From Phoronis australis (taxonomy: Eukaryota; Phoronida; Phoronidae), in assembly GCA_002633005.1 (NCBI GenBank), contig NMRA01000152.1, positions 422,833 to 486,832 of the forward strand: a stretch of 64,000 nt of DNA, given 5' to 3'. Under the pieces are notes generated by a model. The model worked only from the letters and a program-made list of their open reading frames with translations. It searched no databases and was not told where the DNA came from. The translations under genes and the position numbers were made by a program. Shown one piece after another: positions 12,201 through 26,500 of the stretch (the stretch's first letter is position 1; the number at the start of each line of letters is the position of its first letter).

Positions 12201-12746
12201 GCATGCTAAATAAATGAAAAATTACTGTAACAGGTGTGTTGTAGAATGTTGCCATTAATTGTAGTGTATAAATTTCTAAAAGCTACTGATCAATCTCACA
12301 GTTTTTCGTGTCCAATTAAGGCTGAACTTATCTTGATTTTTTTCAATTACTGTCACATTACAACAAGAATTGGCAACGTTTTTGCTGATAACCGTGCGGG
12401 TCTCTGCTTTACATCCATGCGTCTGTCTTTTATGAGCACGGCAGGATCAGAGTTGTCAGTACCTGTAAAGGGAAATGCCACTACATCGAAAGGTAATTAA
12501 TTTAAGTTGTTTCTCTGGAAACTGTTTACTTGACTCCAAAGTGTTGTCAAGTTTTTCTATTAGGGAAATGCGTGGGAACTGCGTTTTTATACCAGAGTAG
12601 CTGGAGCAAGACTATTGCGGTGAGAAATGTTTTTTGCAAAGGTTCTTAAAACATTTGTGATTGGAAAACCGTCAATTACTGGCTGCTGGTTGGTCAGACG
12701 TCTCGCCTTTGGGTTAATTGTTTTGTAATTTCGCTCAAAAACAATT

Positions 12747-12870
12747 GCCAAAATTTTACAATTTTTAAAGGCTCATTGCCTTGCTGAAAATGGACTGAAA
12801 TATTGTTAATCTATGTTTTTGTGGAGAAATTTAACAAATATGGTATGAATTACGTGCCTAATTGTTGGCT
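12747..12870. repeat. Diverged dispersed repeat, copy 2
   Basis: Same order of shared blocks as 12041-12200: a T-rich start, TTTTTAAAGGC, then GTGGAGAAATTTAACAAA. Both lie in the LHFPL intron. Confidence 0.45.
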
Positions 12871-13321
12871 AACTAGGTGAAGAATTACCGATAGTTAATA
12901 CATTTGATAATTGAATGCCAATGTCGTCATGGTCACAGCCAGAACACTGAACAGATTTGTTGTCATTTGCGAACAGAAACGATAATAATATTTACGATTA
13001 AATATTGAAAAACCTAAACAGCCTTTCCTCTACTAAATTCAAAACAGTCAGAGATTTTCACAGTTACAATACTAAAGCGTTTCTGGTCTGATGCCAGATG
13101 AACCTAAAAATAAATGTGACAAAAGAACTTTTGCCTCCAGAGGTGCTGTTGCTAACAACGGGCTGGAGACTGCAGTCACACACACGCCCAATGTCTACGT
13201 ATTCAAACAAACACTGGGACTATGTGCGCAGTTGGGGACTGTAGGCCTCAGCTCATCATTATTTTCCTCTATTTTATCTTATGTATTCATCTAATTGTAC
13301 ATATTAATTAATTTTTATAAC

Positions 13322-13376
13322 TTATTTATTTTATTTATCATTTCAATCTATTTTATTTATTTATCTTTTCAATCTA
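13322..13376. repeat. About 27-bp AT-rich tandem duplication
   Basis: Two units of the form ATTTATTTTATTTATC followed by TTTCAATCTA, and then AATAAATACATAG, possibly the tail of an old retroposed sequence. Confidence 0.65.
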
Positions 13377-13565
13377 ATAAATACATAGCTCAGTCTCTGC
13401 ATTTTACTTCGTGTAATTATTTCCAATTGGGCCCACTTGAAAATTAGTGTATACACTGAAGTGGTCTCCCAGTCTTTTAAGGAACTTTCAGTGAAACCTC
13501 AAAAATATATTTATTTCCCGCTTGGCTGTAAGTTGACCACAATCCTGTATTTCTGGAACAATATT

Positions 13566-13707
13566 CAGTGGCGGATTTAGAGGGGGGCCANNNNNNNCCC
13601 CCCCCCCCCCCTATATTCTCCCAGGAGTTCGATTATCTGACGAGCAAAATCCTGGCTAACACTCTGCCCTGGCCTCCCCCCAACTCAAAATCTTAGATCC
13701 GCTTCTG
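13566..13707. mobile_element. hAT-like MITE remnant, with 7 N
   Basis: The left end CAGTGGCGGATTTAGA and the right end (complement CAGAAGCGGATCTAAGA) are imperfect inverted repeats of a kind common in hAT-type MITEs. The interior is a G-run then a C-run interrupted by 7 N (13591-13597), probably an assembly difficulty caused by the G/C tract. Confidence 0.55.
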
Positions 13708-15667
13708 GTGTTGCATTTAAAAAGATGTGCCTGAGAGGTGCACTGCTGCAATTTAAGTACCGGTAGTTGTGACATTGTATTTTTACCTGATAATACTGCT
13801 AACGCGCAGTGTGTTAATAGCCCTGATTTTCTAAACTCTGAATTGGCTTAGTATCGAACTTACCTCAACTGTTTTCAAGGTGTTTTCATCCATGACCATG
13901 CTGGATACACGTTTATGTGTTCTCCTTTGCTTCTTTTTAAACTGCAGCTCACAAAAAGCCACTTTAATTAGCAAACATTCACAGAATACCTCTGCAGAGC
14001 TTGACACCTTGGTTGAAGTCTGGCAGACCTGCCAGGACTGAGTGGACTTGACACTGGTATCATTACATTTAGGCAGTTTTGATTAGGCACCACATGTGAC
14101 TACCTGGGTGGTTGGTGGTGATAGTTGAAGTAACAAAAGTGTACAAATAGGCTTCTGGGGTGCGCTCAAAATAGGTGGCGTTTTACCATATTCACTTCAA
14201 TAGTTTTGCTACATGGGAGGTATATTAATCTGTAATTGTTTAATATCCACCTTACACATGCCACTGTGTACAGAGGTGCTCTAGAAATATATGGAGCTTT
14301 ACCATGTTCACTGCACCATCCATGCCAGGGAAGTACCAGTATATACATTTCTGCAATTGTTTGTTAACCTAACATATCATTCCCTCAGGGGGTTGCTTCC
14401 ATGAAAAAGACGTCCTTTCATAGGGGTTTGTTCCAGAAACTAACGCAGTTGTAGGGGTTACAATAACTGCTCTACATATTTGCACACAATTAAATAATTA
14501 TTTTTTTCAAGAGGCAGAATTGAGCGCAATAATTGGACTGGCCTGAAATATTGTTAAGCGATTGTACGAAATGATTTGAGAGTTAACAAAATCATTGGCA
14601 ACCAATGTGCTAACTAACAGAAAGGCCAATTTTCACCCCAAAAAATCCTTTTCCAATATTCTTCAAGCACACTATGACTACCAAATGGCACATACCGGGT
14701 ATTTCATTAAGTTTTTCCAATGCCTAGGCTCTTTAGCGTTAATGTGAATGAGCTGCTCAATGAAGATTAACCTGCCATGATGTAACAGTTTACCTAGTCC
14801 TGGACAGTCTCATGGTGCAGGTAACTGACAGACAAGTGGTTGACAACTGACGCCCCAAGTTTTGGAAAAAGGTTAGCATGTGCTCACAAGGGATGTTCAA
14901 ATTAATAGAAAGTAAAAATGCTGGCCATTGCACTGTGTTCTAATTAATGAATTAACGCTAAGATAAAATATACAGTTTTGTTACTAACTAATTTGGAGTG
15001 TTCATCGTTCTAAAAATTAGAATGTACGATATTGTTTAGATGTTACCCTAAACCCAATAATCTGTGCGCTAAATGCTAAAATAAGCGTCTGTTACGTGAG
15101 TGGTTGCAATTGTCACTGTTGCAGGCTGTTTGAGTTTAATTACCTCAAAAACTGTTGGCATTTGTGGTAGCACTTTTGTTGCCTGGCCACCTTCAAAGGA
15201 TACATGTACATGGGATTGAGGCCCTTGCTGTTGTTTTCAAATGTAATTGGACATCATTTTTTGCTTTAAAAGCTGTAAAAGCTATTCGTGGGGAGAAACC
15301 AACTGCTGGTGAAAATCACCTCAGCGCAGACTGGCAAAAACTGCTAGTGTTTTCGCCATTCTGCACTTCACTTATAGGTGTCCAGTAGAAGTACCTAGGG
15401 ATGTCCCCTTCTGCCAAATTTGAACACACTTCAATGTTGGAGGATTTTACAACAACTCAAAAGTAACGGCATTTATAATTGCCACTACGATTAGACATTT
15501 TTCTAAAGCTACAGTTTATTTAATTGATTATTAGGCAACTCTTTCGATGACAGGATTTACGCGCAGGTGGCAGAGAAAGAGTGCAGTGTTCAGTTCAGTG
15601 AATTTCTCGAAAAACAAAGGGTTGATGGCATCAGGTCACAGATTGAAGTGAGTTGCTATTCACAGGG

Positions 15668-15721
15668 TTGGTTGAATGTGTATTGGATGAGATAGCTTGG
15701 TTGAATGTGTATTGGATGAGA
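15668..15721. repeat. 29-bp tandem duplication
   Basis: TTGGTTGAATGTGTATTGGA followed by TGAGA occurs at 15668-15692 and again at 15697-15721. Confidence 0.9.
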
Positions 15722-18158
15722 CAATTGCAGTTGTATAACTAATGGGCCTGTTTAGCCTAGCAGTTTTAAAATGAAAATGAAAAATCATGAGCATCATGAA
15801 TGTTTTTAAAATTGAAAAGTAAATAATAGCAGTCTACGAATTTCTAAAATCAGTTAGTTATGAGAGAAATTAATGAATAGGTTTTCTTCACGCACATTAA
15901 GTTATGAATTGCTTAGCAGGGGTTAGACACAGTCTGGCTTAAACTTGCTTAGGCATTAGGGTACAATAGAACCCCAAGTGTTAGAAGTTGCCCCATGTCC
16001 AGTATTATAGTTGTTTAAAAAAGGATCTTAAGTCCTGTTTTAGTGATTTCAACCAATCTGCTTCTTACCACAGCTAATGTGCCATTGTTGTTTCCTTTAT
16101 CAGTGACATAATTCAACAATAAATGGATTTTGCAGCTCTTGGTGGGTGGTCTTTCCCCACAGTTGTCATGTAACTTACCAAAAGGTCTTATTCTGTCTGG
16201 TTGGTTTAGCAGACTCTGCTTCAAACTGTTAAGAGTGGATAAGGGCTACAGAGGATTATTTTATTTTAGAGTGCTAGGTGGCAAAGCCCTAGTTAATATC
16301 TATTATTCCAAAACCCAGGTTTGGTATCCTTTTAACAATTAAGGTGATTACACAGAACTACAATGCCATCCTTTTGTGGACACTGTTTATTTATAAGTTT
16401 ACCTCAAAGCTATTGTTCTCTTCTTTGTTGCCCAAACACCAACAAATGACCAATCGATAAAAAGCCTGTTTAGTTTAACAACTTGGATAAACATTGAGGA
16501 TGTGTGCAGGAAATTATCTGAAATCACACAAATTAGCCCATCTTCTTTGTATACAAAGAGCTTTGTTTTGGGATTTTTGAATCAAAAACTGTTTTTCTTT
16601 CATTTCTTATCATTGATTGGCAACCAGTCAATGCAGTCACTGTTCTATATCGAGGAAAAAAAAATTTCTTCCGGCAAGTTGTCGGTCACTCATTCCAGCT
16701 TGTCAGGGAAATGAAATGAATATGTCTGTGTCATGGTTTGGGAAATCAATTGATGCACAATTTATATTTATTTTACACTGCACTGTAGTTGGAGGGGACA
16801 GGACGTCATGTTTTATTAGACATCCGTTTTCTGCTTGTTAGATATACATGCAGTTGTAACCATAATCTAAATGTTAAGTTAATTGGCCACTTTCGTTACC
16901 AACGACTGAATTTCTTAAATAACTTTTTAAAAGTATATAGTTTTATGGGTCTCCTATTAATCAAGGCTTCTATTTTTTAAGGAATGACATTGTCTTCATT
17001 CTTAACAGTGGAGTTTTAAAAGGCCTTTAAAAACCCCGACACACTTTTGCAGCCATAAATGAAACAGAATTTGTGAGTCTCATGGGAAAAAAGTTTTTTT
17101 TTGTGAAAATTACAGTGATCTCTGGGAAAAAATCAAGATATTAAAGAAAAACAAAGTCACATGATTACAAACCTGTGGGAGTGTGGGCATACTTTTGTGC
17201 ACAAAATAAGATTCTTTGATCATCAAAGACTTAAAAATATATATATTTTGTGGGTCTACAATTTAAATACTTAGTTGTTTTTAAAAGAAATTTGATCCTG
17301 GTAACGAAGGTTTAGCGAAATACCTAAAGATATGAACCAACCTTGGATTTCTGTCTTAGGGATTTGGTTGTGTCATGAAAAAGTTGAAATACCAACAAGT
17401 ATTCTAAATAATTAAATAGCAATTTATGTCCAGAAAAATAACACAGTTATTAATGGCAAGGCTCGATTTGGCGACCTGCAGATTTTGTTTGACAACTTGG
17501 TAAAAATCCCACCTCTGTTAACGCTCACAAATTACTGCAGGAAGTAAACAGACAGATTAGCTGGAATACTTTGACAAAACCAGAAGGGCCCGTTCATGAC
17601 ACAAGTTCAGACATGTCATTGTCGTCTGCCTTTCTCTTAGGTAGGGAGCGTGCATTGAAGGGAAATTGCTCATTACCAAGCACGTGATATACACCTTAAT
17701 TTCCATTCATCTGAAAAAGGTCGCTCAAGCAATTTTGAGTGTTTTAGTTCTCTAATTCGGATGTCCTGTTTCTTCATTTTTCAATTTCGACTTTGTTGCC
17801 ATGTATGTGCCTTTGGTAAGAAGCAGGATGTAGAGCTTCATTCAACTGTTGCAAAAGTCATATGCAACCCCGACATATGGAGATTCCTTGTCCTGACAAC
17901 CTCGTGGTCGACCTAGGAATTTTGCCAGGTCGCATTTGGTGATTTGACATAATGCTGAACGCCAGGCCCTGATTGGTCAATATTTGGAAAGTGGATTGGT
18001 AATTTACCGTCATAGGCTGTTGTTAGAGCATTGTTGATTTGTCACATGCAATATGATGAAATTAGGCTCAACTCTATACCTGAAAATACTGTAGCAGTGC
18101 CCACCCTGATACAATATACAAAATAAGGATATTGGTAATTTGCTTCTGTAGCACTGTA

Positions 18159-18356
18159 TGAGGAGGCAGTGCGGCTCTGTGGCTAAAGCTCCGAACTCCC
18201 CCTTGGGAGATCCTAGCTTCACTTAGGCTGACATTCATGCATAGCACACGGGAGTCTTCTATTCCTCGGAGCTCGGTCTTTCTTGTGAATGTGTGCAAGA
18301 GAGTGAATGAGAACCAGGATATAATGGGAAAGCGATTTCTGGGACTGCTCATAAAA
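18159..18356 (+). mobile_element. tRNA-derived SINE, copy 1
   Basis: Colinear with 62213-62423 over about 200 nt. An A-box-like CGGCTCTGTGG lies at 18172-18182 and a decayed B box near 18215. Shared landmarks are GCTCCGAACTC, TTGGGAGATCCT, GAGCTCGGTC, GTGAATGAGAACCAGGATAT and GATTTCTGGG. It lies in the LHFPL intron in the same orientation as the gene. Confidence 0.8.
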
Positions 18357-19064
18357 AATACTGTATGGGATTAACCAGTTATAAGTGTGGCAGAGGGTTG
18401 GTAGTCATAATGCTTAAGAAATATTATATGGCTGTCTGTCATAATACTTTCAGAATCAATCTACAAATTCATTTGCAGGCTTCAATCAGGTGTGAAACAT
18501 GTTTATAATTTAAAGCTGAAATTGTCAGTCCTGTGAAATCAATTACCATGCTTCACCACCTTTCGTGGTTATTGGTGTCTTGTTACATAGCTGCTAATAA
18601 CAGATTAGTGAATATAACACATTTGATTACCTTGGGTGTTAGTCATATCACCAATAAGCAAACAGGATAACTGTCTTGGAAGGAAGGCAGGTTTTAGAAA
18701 AGCAGTGCTTGTTCTACTCTTTCCGGCCAACAATGTCCTTTGGTCCCACCTTGAAAAGTTTTGGGGGTCCATTTCATTTTTGAGGGTATATGAAACAGTT
18801 CAGAAATCATTACATTAGCGCAGAAAGACGCGTAAATTGCTATGGAAACACAGCAAATTGGGTGGTAACTGGAAAATAACTAAGAAATGAAACTGATATT
18901 TTGTATTTCTTTGATTTTTTTCTTACACCTTATCAGAACTGCGTCCAAGATGACGCACCCATAAACTCAGTATGCATCTTCTGTAGCTAAATAGCATCAT
19001 ATGATGGAAAATGTAGCAGTCTAATTGTTAAGTACCGTCGACTCACGGCCTACCCTAGAACAAC

Positions 19065-19078
19065 TTGCACTAGTGCAA
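19065..19078. repeat. 14-bp perfect palindrome
   Basis: TTGCACTAGTGCAA, itself between the inverted motifs TACCCTAG (19051) and CTAGGGTA (about 19126). Possibly a decayed foldback element. Confidence 0.6.
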
Positions 19079-22000
19079 CTTACCCCACTTTTAAGTGGAG
19101 CATCCACACCCCGACATCTGATAACTAGGGTAAGGTGGAAGTCCTCTCTCTGTGCATGACAATGAACAACTAATGCAAATACAGAGTGCAAAAGAAGACC
19201 CGTCTTCAATGTGGGACAAAAATAACTGCTAAAGTTGTCACATTTCTACTTTTTCATATTCTTATCACATTGTTGCGAATCGCAAATGCTCATAATTTTA
19301 CCAAATGTTGTTTGCTAATAGCTACGCCATACAAACCGTGATAAAAACGAAGTAAGTTTTACTGATCAGACATTTTTGTTAAGAAATTTAACAAATGGAA
19401 ACTTTCCCTGCCAACCAAACTATTGTCCTAAACTGAAGAATTTTTGCCGTAGTTTTTCCTAGTCCTTACTCCCATCCTTTGTGAGTTTACGTGCATCTGA
19501 GTTGTCCACATTTATCAGAAACTCACGATTTTTGACTTGCACTTATTCATACACTAAGAGTTTGTTAGACATAGACATAGAAATAGCTGACATGTCTTGT
19601 ATTGTCTACCTATTTCTCACTACTAAGTGTACAATAACTTGAACTTAGACACCTTATTTAGGGAGGGCATGGTGCTGCATGTATTCCAGCACTTGCCTTG
19701 AGGAACATCCGGCAAGCAGGTGTTGATACTGGAATCTATTCTGTCGTACCTAACAACATTTTGGAATAATCGTGTTTTGTATCCAGACCATCATCGAGAG
19801 GATTCTGTGGCATCCAAATGGACGCACTGACTCAAAATTAGACACCCTAGTTAAGGCACCCTGTTCTGCATTTGGACACCCAAGTAAAGTAAACTCTAGT
19901 AAGCATCGGTATCTCTTAACTTGCTAACAGTAGCTCTTGGAGCGACCTGTCCAGAATAAAAAGTTGGTTTAGCAATTATGTAAGATACAAAAAAGGTAAA
20001 TGGAGAACCATATGTTTCCATAGTCACATGTCATACTATGACAGCTATTTGACTTGGGGTTTTAAAAACGCTGTCAAGCGTTGTTGATCATCTATGCCTC
20101 CGGAAATTGAGAAACCTATTTAGACATCCTTATGTTTGTAATACTGGATGAACGTCTGCTTCTATTTGCAAGTTTTCAACGTCTGCCATTCTCTTCCTGA
20201 GGAGAATTCTGTATTGAGTCTCTGATTGTTCTGTGTTTGTTTCAGAGACACTTAGAAGATTGGCATCTGGGTTGCTTCTGAATCTTATTGCCTTTTTTCC
20301 TCGACTTTTATCAATTGAATGTGATTGATAGCTGAGGCATGCCAATGAATTCCAAACAAATTATCTCTGCAAGGGTTTCAAGTCTGTACTTAACTGGGGA
20401 TAGTGATTTATTTACTGGGTATTTTAGAATGTTCACTCAGAACATACCATGCTCAGTGTAACTGGTTAGGAACAGAATGATTAGTAAAAGGTATTTTTGT
20501 AATTCACAGACTCCAGTTGCATCCTTTAAAGTCTCGTGTGATTTGACTTTAAGGTCATGAGTAACGTTAGCTACGAAAGTGTACATTTATTGTTTTAACA
20601 CATAAAAACTTAGGAATATGCTTCATGGAGTTAGAGCATAATTATTTTTTAGAGTAGAAAGCTAAAAGACTTTCATTTTGGACTTACATCACAAGCTCAT
20701 TCTCTGCAATGTTTGTCAATTTCTGTGTAAACTTGGAATGTCGGAATAAGCATGGAATTCCCAGTTTGTTCAAGTTGTGTTTGATTTAGGCAAGCAGTGG
20801 TATTTGTGAGAATTGTTACTGTCAAAAATTTGTTTTGTATCGAAAAACTATGGTGTTTGTCTGACTTGGTTCATGTTTGAATGCTCATTAACCTCCTATT
20901 TCAGCTTTTGATTGGTTGAGTGACCCTAAAGTTCCAAGTTGATGCATACCTTATCTTGAGAACAAGTTTGATTTCAATTCTAACACAACTGATAAAAAAT
21001 AGCCAATCAGCAAGTGGACCAGGGAATTACGGATTTAAATGAAATGTTTTGAATGAAATGAACAGGAAATGCAATAGAAATGATTGCCAAGACGTCGGTG
21101 ACTATCCCTCGCGCCTCAAGATTTGATAGGATCACCTAAATAGTTCAATTTATTCCAAAATATGGGGTTAGCATGGGAAATCCATCGCACATGTTTTACT
21201 GTATATTATATACATGACTGTCGTATGGAAACTAAGGAATATTGTATTGAATGAGCGACTGTAACATCAGTCATCACATGACCAAGTGTTGGTAAAATTT
21301 AACAAAAAATATTTTAGACGAGACCATTACACTTAGCAAAACAACTGATCCATAATACATTTCAAAAAATGCTACCTTATGTTACATTTTGTCAAAATGA
21401 TATGTTGTGTCTTGTTTTATTTATTTTAAGACCTTTGCAAATTGATTGTTTTCGTAAAATATTGTAAAACCTTGTGCAAAAGTGAAGCGTGATTATTTAA
21501 ACAATTTCTGATATCGTTTTTGGAGAAACCATCTGACAATTGTATTTGAATCCTATCACCTGTTTCTCTGTTATAATATTTCAAAGTTCGCCCGATTTTC
21601 ATAGTGTTTCTAAGTTAGCCCAATTTTGACATTTTCCCTAAGGCTAAGCCATAACTGTGGGTATGAACTGTCTGACAGCTGCAGTCGGAATATACCTAAA
21701 AGGACATTATCACATCTATAAGTGTTTATGATATATATTATGCCTGAAATTTATTTATGTACAAACTGTTTTGCATATTACATGCAAATATCCCTCCTGA
21801 GAAATGGAAGCGTTTGAGCAGTTATGTTCACTAATCAGTTTAGTGGGCTTTGATCTAACGGAGCTAATTTCAAACAATGCCTATCATGCAGTTAGTGTGT
21901 GAATACTCTTCAAACTAGATTGTGTTATGACTCTGCCTTTAATAAATGATGAACAGAACTCATTCCCTGGTGACCTGCTTTCAACACATTTTCCAATTTG

Positions 22001-22223
22001 TAGTTAGGCTTTCAAGTTGAGATGCTCAGGGTTTAACCAGACTTATGTGGCAAATACTAAACTAATTTAGTTGTTTCATGAGGCAGGTTGTAATGTTTAC
22101 AGCAGGGCTCAAATATTGTCTTTGCTTAGTAACATTCACACAAGGTATTGATATCCTCCAACATTGCTAATTGTTATCTTTCTTCAGAAAATGGTGCTTC
22201 TGAAATGTTAAGAATAGCCAATA

Positions 22224-22339
22224 CTGATAACTGTAATGATAATGATGGTAAAAATAATGATAATGATAATAATGATTACTATAATTATAATAATTGTAAT
22301 GATGATAATGTTATTGATAATGGTAATGATAATAATTAC
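22224..22339. repeat. AAT/GAT microsatellite
   Basis: About 115 nt of imperfect AATGAT and AAT triplets in the LHFPL intron. Confidence 0.9.
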
Positions 22340-23385
22340 CTTCACAATATTACTGCCTTCCTCACAGTGCCTGCTTTAGCCATCCCCCGCTTTCCAAGAA
22401 TACATATGTAGTGAGATGTGCTTGTGTTGCTTGGTTCTTAATTTTCGTGATATTCAGAGTGATAAGGTTCCCATTTCCAGTCTGGTCAAGTGGAGTTTGG
22501 GGTAGCGAACTGGTGAACTTGAAACGCTGAAATTCCAATGAAGGCAAGTTCTCAATCAATTAGGTGTTCTCAAACTAGAAACTTGAAATTAAGATGTTGG
22601 GTCCCATTAATGATTATATTATTTTTGTTTTTATCAACATTGAATGAATTGAAAAAGACAAGGAAAGGCTTTTACTACTGTAATCGACCAAAAGTAGTTT
22701 TTCTTGTTGTCGCTGGCTGTAAAATGTTTGCCAAGTTAAATGTCTCAAATCTTGCTTAGTCTACGTTTTTGTCTACCTAGAATGTTTGGTTGTTAGTTTG
22801 TCTTTTTAAAGACAAATATAACTCTCAAATAAAATATATAGTCTGCCCAAGTTTTGCACAAAGTTACCAAAAAGTAACCTCCTATAATTTTATCTCCAGA
22901 AAAATTATCCCATTAAACAGCACGTTCTTTAAGCTGTTTTCGCATTTTGTGCAGTAATTTTGCTCCAACAAAGATCTAATCAGCCTAAGGAATTTTCTAA
23001 TGAGAAGAACAGGTATTGGTTCCCTAGATCACATACCAAGATATTTTTTCAACTGAATGCGAAAATTACATTACACATCTGTTTGATGGCCTATCATCTC
23101 AGCTGTTGTTGGAACATGTGCGTGGAATAGATATTACATCTGAAGTTTGGTTGATATTTAAAGCTGATTATCAATAACTTTAATTTCATAGAGAAAGTTG
23201 CTTATTTCACCTCCATTTCTCCACTGAACCCAAGAAGATTCCTAAAGGAAAATCTACTAACCTGTTGCAAAATAATGCAAAACTGCATGTGAAATTTCAA
23301 TGCTTTTGTTTATTTTCGTGCAGTCAAACCAGTCCGTAATGCTTCCAATTCAGGTGTGGTACGAGGGTAGAGTTTGGTATCGGTC

Positions 23386-23520
23386 TCGCGGCTAAAAAAA
23401 TCTAGCCAAAATCACGTGTTCTCATGTGAAATACATGGCAATATCTCACGTTATCTCATGAAGTCATGCTTTTTAGTGAGGTCCTAGCATAGGTCCTAGC
23501 GTTATTGAACTCTAACCTAG
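23386..23520 (+). repeat. Dispersed repeat, copy in LHFPL intron
   Basis: Colinear with 33604-33726. Shared blocks are AAAAATCTAGCCAAAATCA, GTTCTCAT or GCTCTCAT, GGCAAT, and TGCTTTTTAGT followed by CATTATTGA-type sequence. Confidence 0.7.
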
Positions 23521-26500
23521 TCACATGAAACATAGAGTAGCCTTTGACCTAAACAATTACATCACTGTTGGTTTGTGGGTAATATATCAGTTGGTCAGTT
23601 TTTAATAAGCAAACACCAATTGTTTGCCTCTCATAGTTTACCAGTTAACCAAATTGTTTTGTGTTTTGTATTTGGGCATGTAGAGTTTGGTAAAATAACG
23701 TAGAAATATGGTAACAGTTCTCCAAGTTTGCAGCTTGCACCAAATTTTGGAAAGTGTGGCCGTCCCAATTTATTTTTTGGATAATTGATCACGATATTTT
23801 AACAAACTGGATTCATTTGAAGTGTTTTCGTTCGTAACTAATTAAACATTTGTTAACCAATATGGAGATAATCGCCTAACAAACAGACTTTTTAAAACAT
23901 ATTATTAAAATATGGTTATCCAATACAGTATATTACATATTAGATTTTTTTGATACTGTTGTACACTAAGGCTGCACTCATTCTTCCAAACATTGCCTTA
24001 GACACATGTTCATAATTTGTGACAATGCTGCCAATAATGGTCTTGACAAATATTGAAATACCACATACTAGCACTCTCTGTCTCTGTTAAAGCATCCTAT
24101 TTTTGGACTGCTAAATGTAGAGTAAATGTTTACCAAAGAATGAGTTAGCCCATTCCACAAGAGACAACTACATTAATTCATTATTGAAATATGGTTGGGT
24201 TGGAAAGCAAAAAGCGCTGAACTAATGAAGACGATTTTTGCCAAAAACATTGTTTTCTAGAAAACAGGAAAACTCGGAGCAATGTATTGTAACTGTTACT
24301 CAGCATGGGTAAAAAGGGTAGGTGGCACTGGCAATAATATCTGCTAACACAGTCTCATTCATGACATCAACTAATACAGGAATTGCGTATTTGCTACGTA
24401 TTTTTGCCGTTTCTGTTGTGCTACAGCGTAGCGCCAAAATGCTACATGTTTTTGGTAATTAATACGCATTTTTGCCAATGTTCAAGTTTTCAAATCTTCA
24501 CTTTGGCTTTTACTGGCAATCTCTTTTGTCGAAATAATCTCATATTACAAGCCTTGCTCGACAGATGAGAGCCAATTGACTCACAGTTACTAGATGTTAA
24601 AGCCTTTAATAGGTAAGTTAAGGTACACGCAATGCATTTTGACACTTAACCATATTTTGTCTAATTTTCGTCAGTGCTATTTTTTTTACAAAAATTGCTA
24701 TGGTTAGAGCAAGAAATGGTTGACATGTCTGCAATCTCACCTTAGGGGAGTTCACTGCACAAAATCGTATTATAATTCTATATTACTGGTGGATGTTTAT
24801 ACAGCTGAGGTGAATCAGTTTTCATATTTACCTTGTAATCAATACCTGCAAAACTACTGAGTTCGTTGACTTAAAACTTGCTATGTTTAGAATTTACAGC
24901 ATAGGACTATGTAGTCAGTTGGATTACCTCAGAGGTGTTGCAAGTTTACACATGGTAACATTTGGCACTGAGTATGATACAACAGGCTTTGGTTCAACTG
25001 GTATGAAGTTGTGTAGGACATTATTGACAGGTCTGTCTATTTAGCCTAATATATTCACACCTAGAGAATTTAACTCGGTAAAAGTATATATTTTCTGAAA
25101 GTAAAATGCCTGTAGAATTTGATTACTGACTTTTTACTAATCTGCCGGATCATAGACCATGGCTTCCTAGTAAGATTTAGCAAGAAAGAAAGGTTCATTG
25201 ATAGCAAAACAATGAAATCAAGTATGATCAAATTTCATTTGGTATAAATGTTCATGGTGTGATCTCAGTTTTCTATAATATCATTTTGTTTTCGTTTTAA
25301 ATGAAGCTTAGAAGTTTTTTCATGAAAATCGTAACCGTCCTATTTTTGATAGCCCCTCATGGAAAAATGAAACATTTTGGAAACATGGTTTTGGAGAATA
25401 ATGCATAAAGCATAGAATCTGAAGGTTCACATGAATCCAATCACTGACAGCTGTTTCTGAGATACAATGTTCCGAAGTTAGTCAAATTTGGACATTGTTC
25501 TAGGATCCTACATCAGTAAACTAGAAGCCATTTAAGCCAAAAACTTACATTTCAGTAGTTGGTTTACACGAGCATCAGATCAACCAATGCTAGACATGAC
25601 CAGCAATACGTAATTAGGACTGAAATGTTGCTGAATCTGTTTTTGGTCAAAACAATCTGAACTGGGCCCCAAATTGGAATATGCTGACCCATGTCATTAG
25701 GGATAACTCTAAGGTGTTTGATTTACGTTGATTGCACTGTGGCTGCTGAAAACAGGCATCAAATACGTTTTCCTATCTGTTGAAATATACTAAACATGTC
25801 AACAAAACAGTAATGTATGTTGCGTCAAAATGGTTGTTTTTTATCATTTTTCATTGGTTTTGAATAGCTTGGAATTGGAACTAAAATTTCACGAGTTTTC
25901 ACAGTTTAGTTTTTTCATCAAACTATTTTTAATCGACGTTTCTGGGGACGCCAATTAAATTTTCTGCCATTTTTAGACAATGCAAGGAAACGTGGTTATG
26001 GGAATTTTTTGTACCTAGATCGAAGATCATGATTAATTGTGGTGATATACCATTCAAAAGATTTGATTTGATTTGAATTTTACAATCGCCTTATTTGCCA
26101 AACTCTGGTCCCCGGCCAGTAACTTGCAAATTTATACGTCTCTTATTTTGTATCAACTCTAGACGCCAGCGGTTTTCAAATCCGGATGTCAGTCTAGTCT
26201 ATTGTGTAATATGTGTAAAACTCTCACCCGGGATGCTGTGAAATCATTCACGCACTTTTTGATGTCAGCTGACATATCGCGTAACTTTTCGACCAACAGT
26301 GTCACTCATCTGATACGGGGTTATGCATGCTCCCTGTAGCAGGAATCAAACATGCTATTTCACCCTATACCTAACCAAGCTGTTGCTGTATTCATGGATA
26401 GGTTGGATGTTAAAACAAAAAATCTGCAAATGGATGACCTTTGCACTATTGGCAGACTTTGTAGGCAAACGCAACTTGTGTTTCATTCAGGGTAAACATT

